Origin: RGIG8748 sp045576175
Lineage (GTDB): Bacteria > Bacillota > Clostridia > UMGS1810
Reading direction: 5' to 3'
Length of the DNA stretch: 5,945 nt
Assembly: GCA_045576175.1 (NCBI GenBank)
Contig: JAZNFW010000122.1
Coordinates: 1-5,945 of the forward strand
This document shows, one piece after another, positions 1-5,185 of the stretch (the stretch's first letter is position 1; the number at the start of each line of letters is the position of its first letter). Under the pieces are notes generated by a model. That model saw only the letters and a program-made list of their open reading frames with translations, had not been told where the DNA came from and made no database searches. The translations under genes were made by a program, and so were the position numbers.

Positions 1-38
1 CCAAAAAGGACATTTGCTCTTTAAAATCATATTAATTT

Positions 39-809
39 TCAGCCCAAAATAAGCTTTGTAAGAATGTACAGAACAGATGGGCAAAGAAGACAACCAAGAC
101 CTGTGTAGAAGGTTGCTGTCATAGCACCGTAGGGTACGAGCTTGGGGTCAGTTGCAGCAAGTCCTGCACTTGTGCCGCTTGTTGTACCGATAAGTCCTCC
201 GAATACCATAGCGGAGCGGGGAGTGTTAAGCCCTATTCTCTTTGCCACAATAGGTGTAAGGAGCATTACCGCAATAGACTTAAACATACCTGCAGCAACA
301 GATATTGCAATAACAACGGAGTCTGCACCGATTACGCTACCTGTAACAGGGCCAACAACGAAGGTAAGAGTTCCTGCCGCTATTGTAGTAACGCTTACCG
401 CATCGTGATATCCAAACGCATATGCAATAAGTGCACCTACTATGTATGTACCCACAACACCAATAAGAAGTGCAATACCGCCAACGAGACCGCATTTTTT
501 GATTTCGGACATTTTAGCACCGTATGCAGTGGAAACAATGGCAAAGTCTCTAAGTGATGACCCACCAAGGATACCGATACCTGCAAACATACCAATATCT
601 GCAAGTCCCTTTTCGCCGCCTGTAACTCTGCCGCCTATGTATGCGAGTATGAGACCCACAAAGATTGCTATAGCCGAAGAGTGTATTCTACCACGGGTTA
701 CCTTGGCAGACACAAAATTAGCAAACAAAGATATGATACCAACTATTAAAAATGACATTACAAGACCGTTACTTACAAACAGGTCCACTATAATATTTAA
801 AATCTTCAT
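39..809 (-). CDS. madM: Malonate transporter, MadM subunit
   Basis: This 256-residue integral membrane protein is the large subunit of the MadLM carrier, which in characterised systems (Malonomonas rubra) imports malonate with sodium ions. The sequence is hydrophobic almost throughout. It carries the glycine-rich blocks I associate with MadM: RIHSSAIAI near residues 41-49, KGLADIGMFAGIGILGG near 67-83, LRDFAIV at 86-92, and a C-terminal block from NTPRSAMVFGG (195-205) through AATDPKLVPYGA (218-229) to YTGLGCLLCPS (235-245). Its length matches the usual MadM size of about 250 residues. The start is fixed by an AGGAGG ribosome binding site just upstream on the minus strand and by the ATGA overlap with the madL stop at 806-809, which implies translational coupling. 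It is transcribed with madL from the promoter at 1238-1266. The real substrate could be another small dicarboxylate. No malonate-metabolising gene is visible in the window. The family call is firm. Confidence 0.93.
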   Translation of the reverse strand: MKILNIIVDLFVSNGLVMSFLIVGIISLFANFVSAKVTRGRIHSSAIAIFVGLILAYIGGRVTGGEKGLADIGMFAGIGILGGSSLRDFAIVSTAYGAKMSEIKKCGLVGGIALLIGVVGTYIVGALIAYAFGYHDAVSVTTIAAGTLTFVVGPVTGSVIGADSVVIAISVAAGMFKSIAVMLLTPIVAKRIGLNTPRSAMVFGGLIGTTSGTSAGLAATDPKLVPYGAMTATFYTGLGCLLCPSVLYILTKLILG

Positions 810-1201
810 GCCTGTTCCTCCTTATCTGCCTCTTGGGGCTTATTCTCATCCTTGGGTGCAAAAAGATTGAACACAGGAATGAGAAGGAAGGAAAACACAA
901 CAACACCTAAACCTGCAACCAAAGCAAGAACACCACTTGACAGAGCATTGGCAACATTCTGTGCTGCGGACATCGCCACAACTATAGGAATGAACATTTC
1001 TTTCCAGAACTCAATACCCTTTTCGTAGTTTTTGGGCATCATTGAAGATAACTTTTTGGAATTTGTTACAACAAGAAGAAGCAGCATGGCAAAACCAATA
1101 CCACCGATGTCCTTGTCGATGCCGGTGAGAATGCCCAATATGTTTCCGAAGAATGAGCCAACGAGCATACAGCCGGCAAGCAGTGCTACGCCATAAATCA
1201 T
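806..1201 (-). CDS. madL: Malonate transporter, MadL subunit
   Basis: MadL is the small membrane subunit that pairs with MadM to form the sodium-dependent malonate carrier. The protein has 131 residues. It begins MIYGVALLAGCMLVGSFFG, typical of MadL, followed by GIDKDIGGIGFAMLLLLV near 27-44, a loop with KGIEFWKEMFIPIVVAMSA near 61-79, and a last hydrophobic segment near 90-114. The C-terminal tail is charged and should face the aqueous phase. The reading frame stays open upstream to 1273, but I chose the ATG at 1199-1201. It matches the family N-terminus, it has an AAGGGTGG ribosome site at 1208-1215 with a 6-base spacer, and the longer start would lie upstream of the predicted transcription start. 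It is the first gene of the madLM operon and is divergent from the LysR gene. Confidence 0.92.
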   Translation of the reverse strand: MIYGVALLAGCMLVGSFFGNILGILTGIDKDIGGIGFAMLLLLVVTNSKKLSSMMPKNYEKGIEFWKEMFIPIVVAMSAAQNVANALSSGVLALVAGLGVVVFSFLLIPVFNLFAPKDENKPQEADKEEQA

Positions 1202-1207
1202 AAATAA

Positions 1208-1215
1208 CCACCCTT
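1208..1215 (-). promoter_or_regulatory. Ribosome binding site that fixes the madL start
   Basis: On the minus strand this reads AAGGGTGG, 6 bases before the ATG at 1199-1201. The GGTGG core is a slightly imperfect Shine-Dalgarno site. No comparable site precedes the upstream in-frame ATG codons at 1273 or 1234, so the site supports the shorter MadL protein. Confidence 0.7.
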
Positions 1216-1237
1216 TTTCTATTTTATACACCATAAT

Positions 1238-1266
1238 ATTATAAGATGTGCATGGTGCATTGTCAA
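1238..1266 (-). promoter_or_regulatory. madLM promoter, perfect sigma-A consensus
   Basis: Read on the minus strand, TTGACA at 1266-1261 is separated by exactly 17 bases from TATAAT at 1243-1238. Both hexamers are perfect consensus. Transcription should start near 1231, giving a leader of about 30 nt before madL. The spacer contains TGCATGGTGCA (1249-1259, plus-strand reading), a small TGCA-N3-TGCA symmetry. CACCAT at 1229-1234 and ATGGTG at 1252-1257 form a 6-bp inverted repeat flanking the -10 box. A perfect 10-bp palindrome, ATAATATTAT, lies at 1233-1242. A promoter this strong would normally need repression, so these symmetries are candidate operators. That last step is inference. Confidence 0.8.
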
Positions 1267-1278
1267 TAATCAAATAAA

Positions 1279-1293
1279 ATATACCTGCTATAT
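1279..1293. promoter_or_regulatory. Candidate LysR-type operator (T-N11-A)
   Basis: ATATA-CCTGC-TATAT is a perfect inverted repeat with 5-bp arms and a 5-bp spacer. It contains the T-N11-A pattern (T1280, A1292) that LysR-type regulators recognise. Its centre is about 55 bases upstream of the predicted madL start and about 63 bases upstream of the predicted regulator start, close to the usual recognition-site position near -65. The site therefore fits control of both divergent promoters by the adjacent LysR protein. AT-rich intergenic DNA can produce short symmetries by chance, so this is a candidate only. Confidence 0.5.
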
Positions 1294-1294
1294 G

Positions 1295-1341
1295 TTTTAT
1301 GGTATAGTAAGTGTTGACAAAGCTTATTATTTGCCATAAAA
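1295..1341. repeat. Inverted repeat across the lysR promoter
   Basis: TTTTATGG at 1295-1302 is matched by its exact reverse complement CCATAAAA at 1334-1341. Similarity continues imperfectly inward, with TAGTAAG on the left and CTTATTA on the right. The right arm covers most of the -10 box of the predicted lysR promoter, and the -35 box lies between the arms. This arrangement would suit binding of two regulator dimers or negative autoregulation. The function is inferred from position. Confidence 0.5.
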
Positions 1342-1342
1342 T
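1314..1342 (+). promoter_or_regulatory. Promoter of the LysR-family gene
   Basis: TTGACA at 1314-1319 is followed by 17 bases and TAAAAT at 1337-1342, one mismatch from consensus in total. The predicted start near 1349 leaves only about 12 nt before the ATG at 1361, just enough for the ribosome site at 1349-1354. That is an unusually short leader, so an additional upstream start is possible. Confidence 0.65.
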
Positions 1343-1348
1343 AAAAAT

Positions 1349-1354
1349 GAGGTG
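1349..1354 (+). promoter_or_regulatory. Ribosome binding site that fixes the lysR start
   Basis: GAGGTG lies 6 bases before the ATG at 1361-1363. The alternative in-frame GTG start at 1352 falls inside this site and has no ribosome site of its own, so the ATG is preferred. Confidence 0.75.
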
Positions 1355-1360
1355 AAGACA

Positions 1361-2227
1361 ATGGAACTTTTGCAGCTTCAGTATTTCTGCAACGCAGCCG
1401 AAACAGAAAACTTTTCCAAAACCGCAAGAAACTACGGTGTGCCTACTTCAAATATTTCACAAAGCATCCACAGACTTGAAAATGAGCTTGGCACTACTCT
1501 TTTTGACCGCTCATCAAATAAGATTTTTCTTAACGAGCAAGGCAGATTGCTATATTCAAGTGCAAAGACTGCTCTTATGCTGATTTATGATGCAAAAACC
1601 AAGCTATGTGACAGTGAAAAAATTTCTGGTGAAATCAAAATACTTGCAGAAACAAACAGGCGTATTGTAACAGAAGCAATAGAACGCTTTCAGGAAAAAC
1701 ACAGTGATGTGGTTTTCTTTATTAATCACGCTCCCGAGCAAACAACCGATAAGTATGATATTATTATTTCCGACAGAATTCTTGAAAAAAAGAATTTTAA
1801 AAAGCACCTGCTCGTTGTGGACAAAATTCTTCTGGCTATGAGAAAGGACTGTCCCCTGGCAAAAAGCAGTGCGATTTCCGTAAAAGAACTGGAAAACGAA
1901 AAGTTCATTTCAATGAACAACCAGAGCGGACTGTATAAACTTACAAACGAAATATGCCACGCCGAAGGATTTACGCCAAACATAGTAATACAGAGCGACG
2001 ACCCCAATTATATAAGAAAATATATCGAAATGGGGCTTGGCATTTCCTTTGTTCCATCACTTTCGTGGAAAGGCACATTTTCCGAAAATGTGGAATGCAG
2101 ACAGGTTGTTAATATTAAAAGATACACCTATGCATACCTTAACACACAAAAATACATTTCCAGAGCTACACATTCATTTTTAGATACACTGCTGGATGTA
2201 GCAAGCGAATATTCTCACGATGAATAA
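1361..2227 (+). CDS. LysR-family transcriptional regulator, probably of madLM
   Basis: This 288-residue protein is a LysR-type regulator. The N-terminal winged helix-turn-helix is clear: MELLQLQYF opens helix 1, the helix-turn-helix spans about residues 18-37 (FSKTARNYGVPTSNISQSIHRLE), and the wing follows with LGTTLFDRSSNKIFLNEQG near 43-61. Residues from about 90 to the end form the effector-binding domain, with a hinge-like GEIKILAE segment near its beginning. A GTG codon at 1352 would add three residues, but it overlaps the ribosome site. The gene is divergent from madL with 159 bases between the two start codons, the classic arrangement in which a LysR protein controls its neighbour and itself. 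The effector is probably malonate or malonyl-CoA, by inference from context only. LysR proteins cannot be assigned an effector from sequence alone. Confidence 0.9.
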   Translation: MELLQLQYFCNAAETENFSKTARNYGVPTSNISQSIHRLENELGTTLFDRSSNKIFLNEQGRLLYSSAKTALMLIYDAKTKLCDSEKISGEIKILAETNRRIVTEAIERFQEKHSDVVFFINHAPEQTTDKYDIIISDRILEKKNFKKHLLVVDKILLAMRKDCPLAKSSAISVKELENEKFISMNNQSGLYKLTNEICHAEGFTPNIVIQSDDPNYIRKYIEMGLGISFVPSLSWKGTFSENVECRQVVNIKRYTYAYLNTQKYISRATHSFLDTLLDVASEYSHDE

Positions 2228-2245
2228 ATAAATGAAATTTTGTTA

Positions 2246-2268
2246 GTCAAAATACCTCGGTATTTGAC
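2246..2268. promoter_or_regulatory. Palindrome over the -35 box of the hyd promoter
   Basis: GTCAAAATACC (2246-2256) and GGTATTTGAC (2259-2268) are reverse complements apart from one extra A in the left arm. The right arm includes the first five bases of the TTGACA -35 box at 2264-2269. A protein bound here would compete directly with RNA polymerase, so a repressor operator is the simplest reading. The symmetry could also form an RNA hairpin at the 3' end of the lysR transcript, but no T-run follows it, which argues against an intrinsic terminator. The cognate regulator is unknown. Confidence 0.5.
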
Positions 2269-2292
2269 ATTTGCCCTTACCTGTTGTATACT
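2264..2292 (+). promoter_or_regulatory. Promoter of the hydrogenase maturation operon
   Basis: TTGACA at 2264-2269, a 17-base spacer and TATACT at 2287-2292 form a near-perfect sigma-A promoter. The predicted start is near 2299, so the transcript carries a leader of about 98 nt before the first gene at 2397. The promoter lies just after the lysR stop, making the hyd genes a separate transcription unit. Confidence 0.75.
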
Positions 2293-2298
2293 TAATTT

Positions 2299-2396
2299 AA
2301 TCTGACAGAAAGCCCAAGCTGACTGAAAGGTACACAAATAGAACATAGGTTTATTTTGGCGTGCCTTTTTTGGGCACGCTTTTTTGGAGGTAAATT
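2299..2396 (+). promoter_or_regulatory. Putative attenuator leader RNA of the hyd operon
   Basis: The leader lies between the predicted transcription start and the first gene and ends in an intrinsic terminator (2359-2385). Two upstream segments can pair with the terminator arms. AAAGGTAC (2326-2333) pairs with GTGCCTTT (2361-2368), with one G-U pair, and GCCCAA (2312-2317) pairs with TTGGGC (2370-2375). The two helices nest and could form together, excluding the terminator. The leader also holds a 9-base near repeat, GACAGAAAG (2304-2312) and GACTGAAAG (2321-2329), and a small imperfect hairpin CAG-AGC/GCT-CTG at 2306-2325. No ATG or plausible start codon with a ribosome site is present, so classical leader-peptide attenuation is unlikely. 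I do not recognise a known riboswitch class. Switching is inferred from the pairings. Confidence 0.5.
2359..2385 (+). terminator. Intrinsic terminator inside the hyd leader
   Basis: GCGTGCC (2359-2365) and GGCACGC (2373-2379) form a perfect 7-bp GC-rich stem with a 7-base loop, followed at once by six T residues (2380-2385). It sits downstream of the hyd promoter and one base before the GGAGG ribosome site (2386-2390) of the first gene. It would therefore end transcripts before the operon unless it is bypassed. Confidence 0.8.
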
Positions 2397-2657
2397 ATGG
2401 AAACTAGAGTAGCTGTAATGGGGATTATAGTCGAAAAGCCCGATTGTGTAATGAAGTTAAACGACTTTTTGCATGAGTATTCCAAGTATATTATAGGAAG
2501 AATGGGCATCCCATACCGCAAGCACAACATAAGTATAATGAGCATAGCCATAGATGCACCGCAGGATGTAATATCATCTCTTGCAGGCAAAATCGGCTCG
2601 CTCGACGGAATAAGCGTAAAAACAGCCTACTCCAATGTGGTGAATTATGAAGAGTAA
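2397..2657 (+). CDS. TM1266-family iron-only hydrogenase system regulator
   Basis: This 86-residue soluble protein belongs to the TM1266 family, small ACT-like (ferredoxin-like fold) proteins encoded next to [FeFe]-hydrogenase maturation genes and annotated as iron-only hydrogenase system regulators. Visible family features are GIIVE at residues 9-13 in the first strand, YIIGRMGIPY at 31-40, the strand ISIMSIAIDAP at 45-55, and a helix from QDVISSLAGKIGSL (56-69) leading to the last strand GISVKTAYS. It has no DNA-binding domain of its own, so a regulatory role by ligand sensing or partner binding is known mainly from context. Translation starts after a GGAGG site at 2386-2390 with 6-base spacing. 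It is the first gene of the operon and overlaps hydE by 11 bases. Confidence 0.9.
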   Translation: METRVAVMGIIVEKPDCVMKLNDFLHEYSKYIIGRMGIPYRKHNISIMSIAIDAPQDVISSLAGKIGSLDGISVKTAYSNVVNYEE

Positions 2658-3714
2658 ATTTTATAAAATTGTAGATAAGCTCTGCAAAGAACATAGTCTG
2701 TCAACGGCAGAATACAAATATCTTTTAAAGAGCTACAGCAAGGAGGCACTTGAGTTTATAGCTCCTCTTGCACTTAAAGAAAAAGAAAAGATATACAAAA
2801 ACAAAATATATATAAGAGGCCTTATAGAAATATCCAACATATGCAAAAACGACTGCCTGTACTGCGGTATCCGTGCATCCAACAACAAATGCGAGCGTTA
2901 CCGTCTTACAGATGATATGATACTCGAATCCTGCAAACTGGGTTATGAAATGGGCTTTCGCACCTTTGTACTTCAGGGCGGAGAGGATATGGCATTTAAC
3001 GATGAACGCCTTTGCTCTCTTGTGCAAAAGATAAAGGATGCCCACCCCGACTGTGCAGTTACACTCTCCTTGGGCGAACGAAGCTTTAATAGCTACAAGC
3101 TTCTTAGACAAGCGGGGGCGGACCGCTATCTCCTTCGTCACGAAACTGCCTCAAACCGACACTACAAAAAACTTCATCCAAAAGTTATGAAGCTTTCTTC
3201 AAGGCTCAAATGCCTTGAAAACCTAAAAAATCTTGGCTTCCAGACCGGATGCGGATTTATGGTTGGCTCTCCCTACCAAAAGCTTAAGTTTATTGCAAAA
3301 GACCTTAAGTATATAGAAACTCTTTCGCCGCAGATGTGCGGCATAGGTCCTTTTATTCCGCACAAGGACACACCATTTTCTCAGCACAAAGCGGGCGATG
3401 TTGATTTTTGCTGTTATCTTCTGGCAATAGTTCGTCTTATAAAGCCAAATATTCTCCTTCCTGCCACCACGGCACTTGCCACACTGGAAGAGGACGGACG
3501 AATAAAAGCAATAAAATGCGGAGCAAATGTGGTTATGCCAAATTTGTCTCCTAACATAGCAAAGAAAAATTACAATCTTTACGATGGCAAAAAATCCACC
3601 GGCACAGAGGCGGCAGACCATCTCAAAGCCCTCATAGAGCAACTGTCTACCGTGGGTGCCGAGGTTGCGTATGAAAGAGGAGATATCATAGAAAGGAACG
3701 ATTACAATGTATAA
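2647..3714 (+). CDS. hydE: [FeFe] hydrogenase H-cluster radical SAM maturase HydE
   Basis: HydE is a cytoplasmic radical S-adenosylmethionine enzyme that acts with HydG and HydF to build the two-iron subcluster of the [FeFe]-hydrogenase active site. It works on an organometallic iron-cysteine intermediate supplied by HydG. The 355-residue protein has the radical SAM motif CX3CX2C at C66, C70 and C73 (CKNDCLYCG) and the SAM-contacting LQGGED at residues 109-114. The barrel continues with RHETAS (164-169), GFQTGCGFMVGSPYQ (197-211) and a C-terminal LPATTALATLEEDGR (271-285). Length is normal for the family (about 350). Cysteines for the accessory iron-sulfur cluster found near the C-terminus of some HydE proteins are absent after C291; that cluster is known to be dispensable. 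The start overlaps the preceding gene by 11 bases with only a weak GTGGTG ribosome site (2637-2642), so coupled translation is likely. Confidence 0.95.
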   Translation: MKSKFYKIVDKLCKEHSLSTAEYKYLLKSYSKEALEFIAPLALKEKEKIYKNKIYIRGLIEISNICKNDCLYCGIRASNNKCERYRLTDDMILESCKLGYEMGFRTFVLQGGEDMAFNDERLCSLVQKIKDAHPDCAVTLSLGERSFNSYKLLRQAGADRYLLRHETASNRHYKKLHPKVMKLSSRLKCLENLKNLGFQTGCGFMVGSPYQKLKFIAKDLKYIETLSPQMCGIGPFIPHKDTPFSQHKAGDVDFCCYLLAIVRLIKPNILLPATTALATLEEDGRIKAIKCGANVVMPNLSPNIAKKNYNLYDGKKSTGTEAADHLKALIEQLSTVGAEVAYERGDIIERNDYNV

Positions 3715-5149
3715 TCCCAAATCACTTAAAGCTGAAGAATTTATAGATCACGGCGAAATACTCGAAACAATAGAATATGCAGAAAAGAACAAAGATAATA
3801 TTGCCCTGATAGAAGAAATATTAGAAAAAGCATGCCCAAAGAAAACTTCTGAGGGGATTGTGTGCGAGGGGCTAAGTCACAGAGAGGCATCTGTGCTTCT
3901 TGCGTGCGAGGATGAAAAGATTGTGGAAAAGATATATGCCCTTGCAGAAGAGATAAAGCTCTCCTTCTACGGAAACCGCATTGTTATGTTTGCACCCCTG
4001 TACCTTTCCAACTACTGTGTAAACGGGTGCGTGTACTGTCCCTATCACCTAAAAAACAAGCATATTGCAAGAAAAAAGCTAAGTCAAGAAGAGGTAAGAA
4101 ACGAGGTTATTGCCCTTCAGGATATGGGGCACAAAAGACTTGCAATAGAATCGGGCGAAGACCCTGTAAATAACCCTATAGAGTACATTTTGGAATGTAT
4201 AAAAACCATCTACAGTGTAAACCACAAAAACGGTGCAATCCGCCGAGTGAATGTAAACATAGCGGCTACAACTGTGGAAAACTACAGAAAGCTTAAAGAT
4301 GCGGGAATAGGAACATATATTCTCTTTCAGGAAACATACAACAAGGAAAGCTATCTTGAGCTTCACCCAACTGGTCCCAAGCACGACTATGACTATCATA
4401 CCGAAGCTATGGACAGAGCTATGGAGGGCGGTATAGACGATGTGGGTCTTGGAGTTCTGTTTGGGCTTGAGGGCTACAAATACGAGTTTGCAGGACTCCT
4501 TATGCATGCCGAGCATCTTGAAGCAGTGCACGGTGTAGGTCCGCACACGATAAGCGTTCCACGAATAAAAAGAGCCGACGACATAGACCCCGATGTATTC
4601 GACAACTCGCTGTCCGATGACAAGTTCAAAAAGATAATTGCTTGTATAAGGATTGCCGTACCCTACACAGGTATGATAATATCCACCAGAGAATCCGAAA
4701 AGGTGCGTGGCGAAGTGCTTAAGCTTGGAATATCGCAGATAAGCGGTGCATCAAGAACATCTGTTGGTGGTTATACCAAGGAAGAACGCCCGCACGACTC
4801 CGAGCAGTTCGATGTGTCCGACCAGAGAACACTCGATGAAGTGGTAAGCTGGCTTATGGACCTTGGACACATACCTTCATTCTGCACGGCGTGTTACCGT
4901 GAGGGAAGAACGGGCGACAGATTTATGAGCCTTTGCAAAACAGGTGCGATACAGAACTGTTGCCACCCCAATGCTCTTATGACTCTTGCAGAGTACCTCT
5001 GCGACTACGCAAGCGAGACCACCAAGGAAAAAGGCTTCCGACTTATAGAAAGAGAGCTCCAGAAAGTGCCCAATACAAAGGCGAGACAAATTGCCAGGGA
5101 AAATGTTGAGGCTATAAAAAATTCAAACAGACGAGACTTTAGATTTTAA
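3707..5149 (+). CDS. hydG: [FeFe] hydrogenase H-cluster radical SAM maturase HydG (tyrosine lyase)
   Basis: HydG is a cytoplasmic radical SAM enzyme that cleaves tyrosine to p-cresol and dehydroglycine. From the latter it forms the CO and cyanide ligands of the hydrogenase H-cluster, delivered as an iron-cysteine complex. The 480-residue protein has the N-terminal CX3CX2C motif at C104, C108 and C111 (CVNGCVYC), the SAM-site ESGED at 148-152, and the HydG-specific C-terminal CX2CX22C motif at C393, C396 and C419 for the auxiliary cluster that carries the dangler iron. An extra cysteine, C418, sits directly beside ligand C419. The surrounding blocks ISGASRTSVGGY (345-356) and REGRTGDRFMSLCK (398-411) are typical. 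Length is usual for the family. The start at 3707 has an AAAGGAA site at 3692-3698 and overlaps hydE by 8 bases. hydF does not follow; a terminator does. Confidence 0.96.
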   Translation: MYNPKSLKAEEFIDHGEILETIEYAEKNKDNIALIEEILEKACPKKTSEGIVCEGLSHREASVLLACEDEKIVEKIYALAEEIKLSFYGNRIVMFAPLYLSNYCVNGCVYCPYHLKNKHIARKKLSQEEVRNEVIALQDMGHKRLAIESGEDPVNNPIEYILECIKTIYSVNHKNGAIRRVNVNIAATTVENYRKLKDAGIGTYILFQETYNKESYLELHPTGPKHDYDYHTEAMDRAMEGGIDDVGLGVLFGLEGYKYEFAGLLMHAEHLEAVHGVGPHTISVPRIKRADDIDPDVFDNSLSDDKFKKIIACIRIAVPYTGMIISTRESEKVRGEVLKLGISQISGASRTSVGGYTKEERPHDSEQFDVSDQRTLDEVVSWLMDLGHIPSFCTACYREGRTGDRFMSLCKTGAIQNCCHPNALMTLAEYLCDYASETTKEKGFRLIERELQKVPNTKARQIARENVEAIKNSNRRDFRF

Positions 5150-5152
5150 TAG

Positions 5153-5184
5153 AAAAGAGATGCGGATTTTCCGCATCTCTTTTT
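5153..5184 (+). terminator. Strong intrinsic terminator between hydG and the phage genes, probably bidirectional
   Basis: AAAAGAGATGCGG (5153-5165) pairs perfectly with CCGCATCTCTTTT (5171-5183) across a 5-base loop and ends in five T residues (5180-5184). On the opposite strand the same hairpin is followed by TTTT. It lies just after the hydG stop (5147-5149) and just past the stop of the convergent holin gene (5186-5188), so it probably ends both transcripts. Confidence 0.9.
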
Positions 5185-5185
5185 G

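Noticed and set aside
1..38. A terminator after madM
   Set aside because: Read on the minus strand, only a 4-bp AAAG/CTTT pairing precedes a short T-run, which is too weak to call.
442..870. Plus-strand open frame opposite madM
   Set aside because: It is antisense to a clear madM, and its proline- and threonine-rich product reflects the reverse complement of membrane-segment codons.
1202..1273. A longer MadL beginning at the ATG at 1271-1273 (24 extra residues)
   Set aside because: The extra residues do not fit the family N-terminus, the start has no ribosome site, and it lies upstream of the perfect promoter at 1238-1266.
1352..1360. GTG start for the LysR protein at 1352
   Set aside because: The codon overlaps the Shine-Dalgarno site GAGGTG that serves the ATG at 1361, and the protein from the ATG begins as LysR proteins usually do.
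2246..2268. The palindrome as an intrinsic terminator for lysR
   Set aside because: It is AT-rich and is not followed by a T-run.
2359..2385. The hairpin as a simple terminator of lysR
   Set aside because: A good promoter lies between lysR and the hairpin, and the hairpin abuts the next ribosome site. A role in attenuation fits better, although it could also stop read-through from lysR.
2293..2396. A leader peptide or T-box in the hyd leader
   Set aside because: There is no ATG or start codon with a ribosome site before 2397, and no T-box sequence was found.
4079..4546. 155-codon open frame on the minus strand inside hydG
   Set aside because: It is antisense to a fully conserved hydG and its product is cysteine- and aromatic-rich with no recognisable pattern. 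The same holds for the antisense frames in hydE at 2725-3141 and 3223-3720.
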